Positions 6,950 to 15,759 are shown, counted from the first letter of the stretch. The stretch: 17,893 nucleotides of DNA from BMS3ABIN04 sp965554225 (GCA_965554225.1 CBEVZC010000058.1:1-17893), one strand, 5' to 3'. The notes: a model not told the origin generated them from the sequence alone. Translations and numbers: made by a program.

Positions 6950-9766
6950 ATGATGCAATTATCAAATACAAAATATACTTTTTCAAAAGATTTTTATGAG
7001 CAGCTCATAATTATTAACAACGGTTTTATTGCATCGGCAAAATTTGACAAGATTATTGAGCTATTTCAATTCGAAGCCGGTAAATATTATTTCAACCAAA
7101 CTTCCGAAACAAATTTATTAAGGATAATAACTTCATTATTCGACAAGATTTCATTCTTAAATGATAGTCTTAAATATCCTCATCACGTGCAAATTCTAAT
7201 AGCCATTGCAGCAAACAGTAATTATTTAACTGATATTGTAGTTAAAAACCCTGAATTTTTATATCAAATTTTTAATTCCGAATTTCTTTCTTTAAGAATA
7301 AAGCTTACAGAGTTTCAAGAAGAAGTAAGAAAAGGGATTTCCAAGTATAAATTTTTTACTGCCAAATTAAATTATCTAAAAAATATAAAACGAAGGACAT
7401 TACTAAAAATTGCCGTTAATGATATACTTAATTTAGAAAATCTTGTTTTAATAACAGAACAACTTTCCGTTTTGGCTAAAATTATTCTTTCCGAATTATT
7501 TGAACTTTGCTACCATGAAATACTGGTTAAATACAGCATCACAAAAACTGCCAGGAAATATTGCCTGGTTTCTCTAGGAAAACTTGGAGGGAATGAACTA
7601 AACTACAGTTCCGATGTGGATTTAATGTTATTCTTTGACAAAAATAGCCGCATTATAAAAGCAAATAAAGAATACTTTTCTATTTTAGAAGAAACTACTC
7701 ACCTTTTCATTAAATCCGCAAGCGAATTAACATCTAAAGGATATTTATACCGTATTGATTTTAGGCTAAGACCGGACGGTAGGAACTCGCCTCTGGCAAG
7801 AACTTTGCACGACACAATTATTTACTACGAAACAAAAGGCGAACTTTGGGAAAGACAAATGTTAATTAAACTGGACTATGTCTCCGGCAGCGAATCATTG
7901 TTCGGCTCACTTAAAAAGTTTGTTATTCCTTTTACATATTCTACTTCAACCACCTCTCCGCTGGAAAGAATAAAAAAGATGAAAGATAATATTGAACGTA
8001 AATCAAGTGAAGAGAATATAAAACTTTTCTCCGGCGGAATTAGGGATATCGAATTCAGTATTCAAGCATTACAGCTAATTAAGGGTAGAAAAATAAAACA
8101 ACTCCAAACTGGAAATACATTAATAGCAATTTCTGCATTATTGGAAAACCGTCTAATCTCAAATGCAGAAGCGGACATCCTTAAAACTGCATATGTATTT
8201 TATAGACGTGCGGAACACTTTCTGCAATTAATGAATGATAAGCAAACTCACGACATACCACGAGACATAGAATTAAAGAACAAACTTGCCGTTTATTTAA
8301 ATCAAAAATCAACCGAAGAATTAGAATCTACTTTTTCTAAATATCGCGCGGAAGTTAGAAATTTTTATAATTCTATTTTTAGTATTGAAGAGGAAAGAGG
8401 AAACAAGAATCTTAGACTTGATACAATTCAATTTATTGCTAAAAAGAAGAGTCAAAAAAACTACCAATTCTTAAAAAACGGACTTGGTTTGCTAAAGACA
8501 AAACAATTCAGCAGCAGAACAACGAAATTGTTTCTTGCTATTGAACCGGTGCTAATGAAAAAATTAAAAATATCTGAACAGCCGGATAAAATAATTGAGA
8601 ATTTTGCAAAAGTAGTTGAACGAATAAGGTTTCCTTCTATTTGGTATAATGAGTTTAAAAATGAAAAATTCTTCATGCAGTTTCTTAATATTTGCGAAAG
8701 ATCTCAAAGAGCAATTAACCTAATTCTATGGGATTCTTCTCTTCACGAATTTTTTCTTTCCCGCTCCGTTTTTCAAAAAAATATAGAAAAAAATCTATCA
8801 GGATTCTCATTAAATCAAATCTTATTCCTTCTATCGGTTCAATTTAGTGCGGGTTTATTGAATACCGAACGATTTTCTAAAATACTAACTGATTTTCTTA
8901 ATTACAAGATAATTGAATATTTTAATACTAATAAATTAAATTATCAATACTTTATTGGAGGATTAGGGAGCTTCGGGACATATGACATGAATTTTGAATC
9001 CGATATTGACTTAATTGTTGTTGCTAAAGATATTATCTCTCACCCTCGCATTCAAAAGGACTTTCAACAATTTCGTAAAGACATAAACACTTCTCTTGCT
9101 CCATTCAAAGTAGATTTTAGGCTTAGACCGGAAGGGAAAGGTTCACCTTTAGTATGGGAAATCAAGGATTATATTTCCTACTTGGATAAAAGAGCGAGAG
9201 TTTGGGAATTTCAAGCTTTAACAAAAATTAGATTTATAATAGGAAGCAAAGGACTTTTTAATGAATTTATTTCCGGCGCTGAAAATTCTTTTAATAGATT
9301 TGAAATTAGTAAAATTGTGTTGGAAAGTAATGAAATGTATAAAAAAATATTAACACAGAACTCTCGGAATTTTTCACATTCTTTTAACATAAAAAAAAGT
9401 AAAGGTTCTTTATTAACAATAGATTTTATCTTACAATTTTTGATTCTTCAGCGTGATTCTCTTATTACATTCTTAAATAAAAACACAGTTGATAGAATTG
9501 AAAAACTGCAAGACTTAGGTTTTCCTAATATTGATCTCAATGAAATTAAATCTAACTATATTTTTCTAAAAACTCTGGAACTGACAAATCAAAATATTTT
9601 TGCAGCAAAAGCCCCGTTAATTCCAACCGATACAAAAAAATTAGATTCACTTGCTTCCTTACTGGGAATAACTAGTGGGAAAGAACTGTTAGTAAAAATC
9701 AAAAATATAGCCGAGAAGAATCACAGCCTATACGAAAAAATCTTCAGTCATTTTCATTTTTCATAA
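6950..9766 (+). CDS. glnE: Bifunctional glutamine synthetase adenylyltransferase/deadenylylase
   Basis: A 938-residue protein, close to the 946 of E. coli GlnE. It adds AMP to, and removes it from, a tyrosine of glutamine synthetase; in the classical model PII controls the direction. Both nucleotidyltransferase modules are visible. The N-terminal (deadenylylating) one has GKLGGNELNYSSDVDL (210-225; Asp222, Asp224) and DFRLRPDGRNSPL (270-282). The C-terminal (adenylylating) one has GLGSFGTYDMNFESDIDL (671-688; Asp685, Asp687) and DFRLRPEGKGSPL (722-734). The acidic pairs are intact, but the usual GKLGG of the second module has become GSFGT. The segment 360-480, including SGGIRDIEFSIQALQL, is the typical helical linker after the first module. 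It is divergent from secA and no Shine-Dalgarno sequence is visible. Met1 and Met2 are both possible starts. The partner glnB lies 3.3 kb away. Confidence 0.93.
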   Translation: MMQLSNTKYTFSKDFYEQLIIINNGFIASAKFDKIIELFQFEAGKYYFNQTSETNLLRIITSLFDKISFLNDSLKYPHHVQILIAIAANSNYLTDIVVKNPEFLYQIFNSEFLSLRIKLTEFQEEVRKGISKYKFFTAKLNYLKNIKRRTLLKIAVNDILNLENLVLITEQLSVLAKIILSELFELCYHEILVKYSITKTARKYCLVSLGKLGGNELNYSSDVDLMLFFDKNSRIIKANKEYFSILEETTHLFIKSASELTSKGYLYRIDFRLRPDGRNSPLARTLHDTIIYYETKGELWERQMLIKLDYVSGSESLFGSLKKFVIPFTYSTSTTSPLERIKKMKDNIERKSSEENIKLFSGGIRDIEFSIQALQLIKGRKIKQLQTGNTLIAISALLENRLISNAEADILKTAYVFYRRAEHFLQLMNDKQTHDIPRDIELKNKLAVYLNQKSTEELESTFSKYRAEVRNFYNSIFSIEEERGNKNLRLDTIQFIAKKKSQKNYQFLKNGLGLLKTKQFSSRTTKLFLAIEPVLMKKLKISEQPDKIIENFAKVVERIRFPSIWYNEFKNEKFFMQFLNICERSQRAINLILWDSSLHEFFLSRSVFQKNIEKNLSGFSLNQILFLLSVQFSAGLLNTERFSKILTDFLNYKIIEYFNTNKLNYQYFIGGLGSFGTYDMNFESDIDLIVVAKDIISHPRIQKDFQQFRKDINTSLAPFKVDFRLRPEGKGSPLVWEIKDYISYLDKRARVWEFQALTKIRFIIGSKGLFNEFISGAENSFNRFEISKIVLESNEMYKKILTQNSRNFSHSFNIKKSKGSLLTIDFILQFLILQRDSLITFLNKNTVDRIEKLQDLGFPNIDLNEIKSNYIFLKTLELTNQNIFAAKAPLIPTDTKKLDSLASLLGITSGKELLVKIKNIAEKNHSLYEKIFSHFHFS

Positions 9767-9863
9767 TTACTTTTGTTATTATCATTACTATTTTACCTAA
9801 CGTGTTTATTATTTTTAATTTCAAAAACTAAAATTTACAAACTTCGGAGTATTTTAAAATAAA

Positions 9864-11252
9864 ATGGACAACGTCGACAAAAAATTTTTACCGTTTAAGC
9901 AAAAGATGGAAAGTGAAAGTCTTCCTGAAATTGTGATAAGAACATTCCGGTATTATTATAACCAACTATTAAAAGGCAAAAGCGGTATAATTTATGAAAA
10001 TGATATTAGCAGTGTTGATACTTTACCTGATTTAGAAAATTTTGATGAAAAGCTTAAAAAGGTTGGCGAAGAACATCTCCATGAAACAGTATTTATTAAA
10101 TTAAACGGCGGTTTGGGAACCGGAATGGGATTAAATAAAGCTAAATCGCTTTTAAAAATTAAGAACAATTTAACTTTTCTGGATATAATCGCTAACCAAG
10201 CTATTAAGACCGGCGTGCCTTTGGTTCTAATGAATAGCTTCAATACACATGAAGATTCGGAAAAATATATTTCGAGATATCCAGGACTAACAAAGGGTAT
10301 TCCGCATTATTTTCTTCAGCATAAAATTCCTAAGATAGAGAAAGAAAGTCTTGCTCCGGTAAATTTTGAGAGCGATAAAAAACTGGAATGGTGCCCTCCG
10401 GGACACGGAGAAATTTATGCAGCACTTGTTATCAGCGGAATATTAAAAGAACTTCTAAGCAAAAATTATAAATATGCCTTTATTTCCAACTCCGATAATT
10501 TGGGTGCAATACTAGAGCCAAAAATATTAGGCTATATTGTTTCGAATGATGTTCCGTTCTTAATGGAAGTTGCAGATAGAACCGAATCTGATAAAAAGGG
10601 CGGACATTTAGCCCGCTTAAAGAACGGACAGCTAATTTTGAGGGAATCTGCTCAATGTGCAGATGAAGATATTAAGGATTTTCAAAATATTAAAAAGTAT
10701 AAATACTTTAATACAAATAATATTTGGATTGACCTTAGAAGACTAAAGCAGTTAATGGAAGAGAAGGATTATATACTTGGGCTTCCTATGATTAGAAATG
10801 AAAAAACGGTTGACCCGAGGAATCATAAATCCACTTTTGTTTACCAATTGGAAACAGCTATGGGTTCGGCAATTTCAGTTTTTAAAAATGCAGAGGCATT
10901 AAGAGTGCACAGAACTCGATTTGCTCCTGTTAAGACAACTAATGATTTATTGGAAATACGCTCCGATGCATATATTTTAACAGATAACTACAGATTGGTA
11001 CAGAATCCGGAAAGAAAATTACCGAAACTATATGTTGAATTAGATCCAAGATACTATAAAAAGATAGATGATTTTGAAAAGAGATTTCCATTCGGAGCGC
11101 CATCATTAATTGAATGTGAAGAATTATCAATTAAAGGAGATATCTACTTCGGAAAGAATGTTAAGCTAATAGGTAAAAACCATCTTATTAACGAAAACAA
11201 GGACCCGGTTTTTATTGCAGATGATGAAGTGATAGAAAATCACCGGGATTAA
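9864..11252 (+). CDS. UTP-glucose-1-phosphate uridylyltransferase, eukaryote-type (UDPGP family)
   Basis: A 462-residue nucleotidyltransferase of the UDPGP family (eukaryotic UGPase and related UDP-sugar pyrophosphorylases), not the bacterial GalU family. The reaction is UTP plus a sugar-1-phosphate, most likely glucose-1-phosphate, to UDP-sugar plus pyrophosphate, feeding glycan and polysaccharide synthesis in the cytoplasm. Visible motifs: LNGGLGTGMGLNKAKS (80-95, nucleotide loop), CPPGHGEIY (177-185), SNSDNLG (208-214), FNTNNIWIDL (282-291), QLETAMGSAI (328-337) and RTRFAPVKTTNDLL (350-363). From about 400 the sequence fits the C-terminal beta-helix. GGAG stands 15 bases before the ATG, which is far. 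A 97 bp gap separates it from glnE; TACTTTTG at 9768-9775, just after the glnE stop, resembles a -7 element but lacks a good -33 partner. The exact sugar could differ. Confidence 0.92.
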   Translation: MDNVDKKFLPFKQKMESESLPEIVIRTFRYYYNQLLKGKSGIIYENDISSVDTLPDLENFDEKLKKVGEEHLHETVFIKLNGGLGTGMGLNKAKSLLKIKNNLTFLDIIANQAIKTGVPLVLMNSFNTHEDSEKYISRYPGLTKGIPHYFLQHKIPKIEKESLAPVNFESDKKLEWCPPGHGEIYAALVISGILKELLSKNYKYAFISNSDNLGAILEPKILGYIVSNDVPFLMEVADRTESDKKGGHLARLKNGQLILRESAQCADEDIKDFQNIKKYKYFNTNNIWIDLRRLKQLMEEKDYILGLPMIRNEKTVDPRNHKSTFVYQLETAMGSAISVFKNAEALRVHRTRFAPVKTTNDLLEIRSDAYILTDNYRLVQNPERKLPKLYVELDPRYYKKIDDFEKRFPFGAPSLIECEELSIKGDIYFGKNVKLIGKNHLINENKDPVFIADDEVIENHRD

Positions 11253-11275
11253 TTAGTTCGAATTGCATGCTAATT
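11251..11275. terminator. Weak inverted repeat between convergent genes
   Basis: AATTAG (11251-11256) and CTAATT (11270-11275) can pair across a 13-base loop at the junction of the two convergent genes and overlap both stop codons. The stem is AT-rich and neither strand has a following U-tract, so termination here is only a possibility suggested by position. Confidence 0.2.
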
Positions 11276-12361
11276 ATCTAAGGTCGATAATAAATCTTTC
11301 TTCTTTTCAGGTGATAATTTATTTTCTGTCTTAAATGAATGCAGCAAAACATCTACTTGTTGAATAATGCTTTTCTTTTGATATTTAGGAGCAAATATTG
11401 ACCCGTCCAGCATACAAATTCTACCACTGTCCTCGTCAAAAAAAGTATAATTTATAAAAGGACCGCCGCCGCTTTTATCATTAAAGCGCCACATGCCCTG
11501 CATCATCACGGCATATCTGCCGTTAAAGTTGACTTCCGATACTTTTTTATATGCATCATAGGATTCAACATAAACCGTGTCCCCTGCTACTTTGTAAAAC
11601 TCCTTTGTCATCTTGTTTCTTTCAGCAGTAATGGAGTCTGCATCCAAGAATGTCGGTGAAGCATTATCAATCCAATGAACAAATACCCATCTTTCCATAT
11701 CCGAGTTGGGAGCCCTTCTAAGCCATACGAAATTCTTTTTCGGAACATTTAAAGCCACTTTATAATCAGCTTGTACGTACATTGTCCATCCGTAATCTTT
11801 AAGAAATTCTGCTTCAACTTTCTTTTGTTCAAATCTAGGATTAAATAACGCAGTTGCCATTCTTTTATTAGATTCATCTCTAAAATAATAAACTAAGTCA
11901 TCACCATGTTGAAAAATGTCAGAACGTAACTTTGAAAGATTAGGAGCAGTTAATACCATAACCAATTGATACTTTGCCCATAAGTCATATTTGTTTATTA
12001 CATAAATGCTATCTCTCATAACCATTGATTTGGCGGTTGAATCCAGAATTGAATTCAAATATTTAGAAGTATGCGAACCGGATTTTAATGGAGCAAGGAG
12101 AATCACATTTTTCATTTTTTTCGCATCATTAAGTTGATTAACACTTTTCCTGGTTAATTTGAACAAATGCTCCGGTTGAGGCGTATAAATTACTTTACCG
12201 AAAACTTCTTTTAACACACCTTCCAATTGTGCATATTCTGTCGAATCCGCAACTACAAAGATTTCATCTTCCTGACCTAAAGCTGGAGCTTTTACACCAC
12301 ACGAGGATAAGAGGAAAACCGATAAAACTGAGATTAGCAATAAAGTAATTTTTCTGTACAT
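11270..12361 (-). CDS. DUF4837-family lipoprotein
   Basis: A 363-residue lipoprotein of unknown function. The N-terminus (MYRKITLLLISVLSVFLLSSC) has a basic start, a hydrophobic core and a lipobox LLSSC with Cys21. The body has the features I associate with DUF4837: a DEIFVVADSTEYAQLEGVLKE opening, a PQPEHLFKLTR segment near 82-92, a VILLAPLKSGSHTSKYL strand, and late on the phrase GRYAVMMQGMWRFNDKSGGGPF, which contains the conserved G.W...GGPF. The family is found mainly in Bacteroidota and relatives, and its members have no known activity. It is 68 bp downstream of the lipid kinase-like gene on the same strand, with no terminator between, so it may be the last gene of the greA-ftsH unit. 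The Shine-Dalgarno sequence is weak. It converges tail to tail with the uridylyltransferase gene. Confidence 0.83.
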   Translation of the reverse strand: MYRKITLLLISVLSVFLLSSCGVKAPALGQEDEIFVVADSTEYAQLEGVLKEVFGKVIYTPQPEHLFKLTRKSVNQLNDAKKMKNVILLAPLKSGSHTSKYLNSILDSTAKSMVMRDSIYVINKYDLWAKYQLVMVLTAPNLSKLRSDIFQHGDDLVYYFRDESNKRMATALFNPRFEQKKVEAEFLKDYGWTMYVQADYKVALNVPKKNFVWLRRAPNSDMERWVFVHWIDNASPTFLDADSITAERNKMTKEFYKVAGDTVYVESYDAYKKVSEVNFNGRYAVMMQGMWRFNDKSGGGPFINYTFFDEDSGRICMLDGSIFAPKYQKKSIIQQVDVLLHSFKTENKLSPEKKKDLLSTLDN

Positions 12362-12429
12362 AGATATTTTCTTTTTTGTTTGAAATATGAATTTTATACA
12401 ACAGTAAAATAAAGATGTTTCAACAATAT

Positions 12430-13098
12430 TTAAATAGGAACACCCTGCAAAATTAAGCTTACATTAGGAAGAAATATGTTAAATAATATCAACATTGTTA
12501 ATCCTATAGATAATGGAATAGTCAAATTATCATCCGCCCATCCATAGGAAATATTTTCAATTATTCCTCCAACAAACACTGCAAAAAAACTTATTAAATA
12601 CTCTGTAAAACTATGATCAACTTTTGGTGTGAATAAAATAACTATACATCCCGAAATAACGAAAGCGAGAGTACCTTCAAAACTCTTTGACAAAAATTTA
12701 TGTTTACCGAACCTGCGACCAAATAGTGCAGCAGAAATATCGCTAATAATAAGAACTGAAAACGCAGAAATAAAAATAACTTTAGGGAAAATAATTATTC
12801 CAATGAGAGCAGAAATAAAAACATACGTAGCACCATTAAGATTTTTCTTTTTAGCATCTTTTTCATGATCTCTAAGAAGGAATCCAAAAAATTTATTAAC
12901 AATGCTATTAAGTGAAGAAAAGAAATATCTTCCAAGGTCAATTGTAAGAGAAAAAAAGCTTACGGGAATTAGTATCCACAATGCTAATTCCCGTGAAATA
13001 AAATAATAGACAATCGGAATAGAAAGGGAGCAGAGATGAATTGATTTTCTAACTATCTCATTTTTATAGTCAATACTGCCATTATCAATTGCTGCCAT
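12430..13098 (-). CDS. Polyprenol/dolichol (CTP-dependent) kinase-like integral membrane protein
   Basis: A membrane protein of about 222 residues with some six hydrophobic segments. Near the start NEIVRKSIHL matches the E..RK..H motif of the SEC59/DGK1/VTE5 group, CTP-dependent kinases acting on dolichol, diacylglycerol or phytol. Later SDISAALFGRRFGKHKFLSKSFEG, shown here in two parts as SDISAALFGRRFGK and SKSFEGTLA, matches the cytidine-nucleotide motif D..A...G...GK....KS.EG. CdsA phosphatidate cytidylyltransferases share a similar motif, so that is the alternative. I start at the ATG at 13098 because it gives a 14 bp overlap with the end of ftsH, suggesting coupled translation, and has GGGG close upstream. 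An in-frame ATG at 13146 would need a 62 bp overlap and adds a basic segment without homology. The lipid substrate is unknown. Confidence 0.8.
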   Translation of the reverse strand: MAAIDNGSIDYKNEIVRKSIHLCSLSIPIVYYFISRELALWILIPVSFFSLTIDLGRYFFSSLNSIVNKFFGFLLRDHEKDAKKKNLNGATYVFISALIGIIIFPKVIFISAFSVLIISDISAALFGRRFGKHKFLSKSFEGTLAFVISGCIVILFTPKVDHSFTEYLISFFAVFVGGIIENISYGWADDNLTIPLSIGLTMLILFNIFLPNVSLILQGVPI

Positions 13099-15187
13099 CA
13101 GCCCCGTCGGGTTGCTTATTGGGTTCAACTTTCTTACCTTTTTCATCCATCAACTTTTTTACGTGCTCGGGAATTCCTTCCGGTGTAACTTTTTCAATTT
13201 CTCCATCGGGATTTTTAATTACCGGCGGTAATTCCTCACCGTGCATTATTTTGTTAATTTCTGATGAATCCAGGATTTCTCTTTCAAGCAACTCTTTAGA
13301 TAACCTATGCAAAAGATCAATATTTTCCGTAAGAATTGTTTCAGCTCTTTCCATTCCTCTTAAAACAATTGCGCGAATTTCATTATCAATTTGCTGGGCA
13401 GTTTTCTCACTATAAGTATCATGTTTCGTAACCTCTCTTCCTAAAAACAATTCTTCTTCCTTTTTACCCAAAGCAAGGGGACCAATTTCTTCACTCATTC
13501 CCCATTCACAAACCATTTTCCTTGCAAGACCGGTAGCTTTTTCAATATCATTTCCCGCACCGGTAGTTAGTTGGTTAAAAATAATTTTTTCTGCTGCTCT
13601 TCCGCCTAAAGCATAAGCAATTGTAGCTTCAAGATATGTTTTGGAATATGTATGTTTTTCGTCTACAGGTAAATACGTTGTTACACCTAAAGCTCTACCA
13701 CGTGGAATAATAGTTACTTTATGAACAGGATCAGATTCCGGTATTTTCAATGCAACTAAAACATGACCAATTTCATGGTAAGCCGTTACTTTCTTCTCCT
13801 CTTCCGTAATAATCATACTCTTACGTTCCATTCCCATCATCACTTTATCTTTAGCTTCCTCAAAGTCATCCATGTTTACATTCTTTTTATTTTTACGTGC
13901 AGCTAACAAAGCAGCTTCGTTAACAAGATTTGCCAGTTCAGCACCCGCTAAACCCGGAGTACCTTTAGCCAAGACTTTAAGATCAACTGTTTTATCCAAA
14001 GGAATATTTCTTGTATGAACTTTTAGGATTCCTTCACGTCCCTTAACATCCGGACGATCGACAACAACTTGTCTATCAAATCTACCGGGTCTTAGTAAAG
14101 CCGGATCAAGCACATCCGGTCTGTTGGTAGCGGCTATAATAATAACTCCGCTATTCTGCTCAAAGCCGTCCATTTCAACTAAAAGAGCATTCAGGGTTTG
14201 TTCACGCTCATCATGCCCGCCGCCAAGTCCGGCTCCACGATGTCTTCCAACTGCATCAATTTCATCAATAAAAATTATACAAGGTGCATTTTTCTTTCCT
14301 TGTTCAAACAGATCCCTTACCCTACTTGCGCCAACGCCAACAAACATTTCAACAAAATCCGCACCGCTTATTGAAAAGAAAGGCACACCGGCTTCGCCCG
14401 CAACAGCCCTTGCCATTAAGGTTTTGCCTGTTCCGGGAGGTCCTAATAATAAAACACCGCGCGGAATTTTACCGCCTAGTTTTTGAAACTTAGTAGGTTC
14501 TTTCAGAAACTCGATGATCTCTTCCAATTCCTGCTTAGCTTCATCAGCTCCCGCTACATCCTTAAAAGTAACTTTAATCTGAGACTCGGAAATTAATTTT
14601 GCTCTACTCTTACCAAAATTAAATATCCCTTTTGTTCCTCCTGAAGCGCCGCCCTGCATTCGTTTCATAAACAATACCCAAACTCCAATTATCAGAACCC
14701 AAGGAAGTAAAGATATCAGTAGAGTAAACCATTCGTTTGATTCTATCGAAAAATTATATTTTATTCCCTTTTCATTCCAAACCTTTTGTTCCTTCTCAAT
14801 TATTTGATCAATGATAGTCACTTTGATTTCTTTAGTCTTTACAAATTTTTTATTTACAAGAATCGACTCCTCATTTTTCAAAGTAGCTTTCAAAGAATAA
14901 TCATTTACATCAGACTTTATAACATCTATTTCGGCAATTTTGTCTGTCTTAAGAAGATCCTTATATGTATTGTAACCAACTTCCGTAATACCGGACTGAC
15001 CGGAATTAAGGAATTGCATCACGATAACTGCAGCTATTATAACCGCACCCCAACTAAAAACGGTTCTTAAAATCTTCGACCAATCAAAATCACCATCTGG
15101 TTTTTGAGGGCCTGATCCTTTACCTTTTTTAGGGACTTTGTTCTCATCCTTTTTATCACTCATTTTCATATTTTTATTATTTAACAT
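13085..15187 (-). CDS. ftsH: Membrane-bound ATP-dependent zinc metalloprotease FtsH
   Basis: A 700-residue hexameric AAA+ protease that extracts and degrades membrane and soluble proteins. A Lys/Gly-rich cytoplasmic tail (10-35) precedes the first membrane segment (about 43-60); a periplasmic region runs to about 152 and a second membrane segment to about 174. The AAA domain has GPPGTGKT (249-256), IIFIDEID (304-311) and TNRPDVLDPALLRPGRFDR (354-372). The protease zinc site is HEIGH (471-475), with Asp547 in TGAGND as third ligand. The usual form is HEAGH, so the Ile is a mild variant. AGGAA seven bases before the ATG at 15187 supports this start over Met7 and Met9, and it overlaps the hpt stop region. 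It follows hpt by 11 bp in the widely conserved tilS-hpt-ftsH order, and its 3' end overlaps the lipid kinase-like gene. Confidence 0.99.
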   Translation of the reverse strand: MLNNKNMKMSDKKDENKVPKKGKGSGPQKPDGDFDWSKILRTVFSWGAVIIAAVIVMQFLNSGQSGITEVGYNTYKDLLKTDKIAEIDVIKSDVNDYSLKATLKNEESILVNKKFVKTKEIKVTIIDQIIEKEQKVWNEKGIKYNFSIESNEWFTLLISLLPWVLIIGVWVLFMKRMQGGASGGTKGIFNFGKSRAKLISESQIKVTFKDVAGADEAKQELEEIIEFLKEPTKFQKLGGKIPRGVLLLGPPGTGKTLMARAVAGEAGVPFFSISGADFVEMFVGVGASRVRDLFEQGKKNAPCIIFIDEIDAVGRHRGAGLGGGHDEREQTLNALLVEMDGFEQNSGVIIIAATNRPDVLDPALLRPGRFDRQVVVDRPDVKGREGILKVHTRNIPLDKTVDLKVLAKGTPGLAGAELANLVNEAALLAARKNKKNVNMDDFEEAKDKVMMGMERKSMIITEEEKKVTAYHEIGHVLVALKIPESDPVHKVTIIPRGRALGVTTYLPVDEKHTYSKTYLEATIAYALGGRAAEKIIFNQLTTGAGNDIEKATGLARKMVCEWGMSEEIGPLALGKKEEELFLGREVTKHDTYSEKTAQQIDNEIRAIVLRGMERAETILTENIDLLHRLSKELLEREILDSSEINKIMHGEELPPVIKNPDGEIEKVTPEGIPEHVKKLMDEKGKKVEPNKQPDGADGSN

Positions 15188-15198
15188 TGATATTTCCT

Positions 15199-15759
15199 TT
15201 ATTCGCTTAATGCATAAATCTTGTTTAAATTCCTATACTTTTGGGCATAATCCAATCCATAACCAATTACAAATTTATCAGGAATTTCGAACCCAATATA
15301 ATTAATTTTAACATTATATTTAAGGCTATCAGGTTTCACCAGTAATGATGCAACACTCATACTTGCAGGATTATGACTTTTAATTAGCTTTTCAATGAAA
15401 TTGATTGATAGACCCGTATCAACTATATCTTCCACAATTATTATGTGTCTATCGTTTATATCGGCATTTAATTCTTTTATTAACCTTACATCACCGGATG
15501 AAATTTTACTGTCTCCGTAACTTGAAAGTTTAAAAAAATCTATTTCGCAATTGATATTTATATTTTTCACTAAATCGGACATAAAAATGAAAGAGCCATT
15601 TAAAATTCCAATAATTATAGGAAGTTTACCCTTATAATCCTTTGAAATTTGTTGCCCTAATTCCTTGACCCTTTTTTGAATTTGCTCTTTTGCTAAAAGC
15701 GGTACAAATTTTTCGCTGCCAACCAGAATGACATCCTCATTTTTCTTTAATTTAGGCAT
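15199..15759 (-). CDS. hpt: Hypoxanthine phosphoribosyltransferase
   Basis: A 186-residue purine salvage enzyme joining hypoxanthine (and often guanine) to PRPP to give IMP or GMP in the cytoplasm. The PRPP-binding loop is VEDIVDTGLS (109-118). IGILNGSFIFMSDLV (50-64) carries the flexible-loop entry, and LVKPDSL plus IPDKFVIGYGLDYAQKYRNL (159-178) form the base-binding C-terminal part; Lys162 and the following Phe-Val are in the expected places. The gene overlaps the end of tilS by 13 bp, and ftsH begins 11 bp after its stop, so the three are tightly coupled. AAGGA lies about 12 bases before the ATG, inside tilS. Length and motifs are normal for the bacterial Hpt family. Confidence 0.97.
   Translation of the reverse strand: MPKLKKNEDVILVGSEKFVPLLAKEQIQKRVKELGQQISKDYKGKLPIIIGILNGSFIFMSDLVKNININCEIDFFKLSSYGDSKISSGDVRLIKELNADINDRHIIIVEDIVDTGLSINFIEKLIKSHNPASMSVASLLVKPDSLKYNVKINYIGFEIPDKFVIGYGLDYAQKYRNLNKIYALSE

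Noticed and set aside
9768..9775. TACTTTTG just after the glnE stop as a promoter for the uridylyltransferase gene
   Set aside because: It matches the -7 consensus, but no TTG/TTTG stands about 19-21 bp upstream; cotranscription with glnE is just as likely.
14124..14486. Long plus-strand open frames opposite ftsH, and similar ones opposite tilS (16024-16443) and the end of ftsH (13089-13415)
   Set aside because: They lie wholly antisense to clearly conserved genes, have biased composition from the opposing codons, and no recognisable domains or ribosome binding sites.
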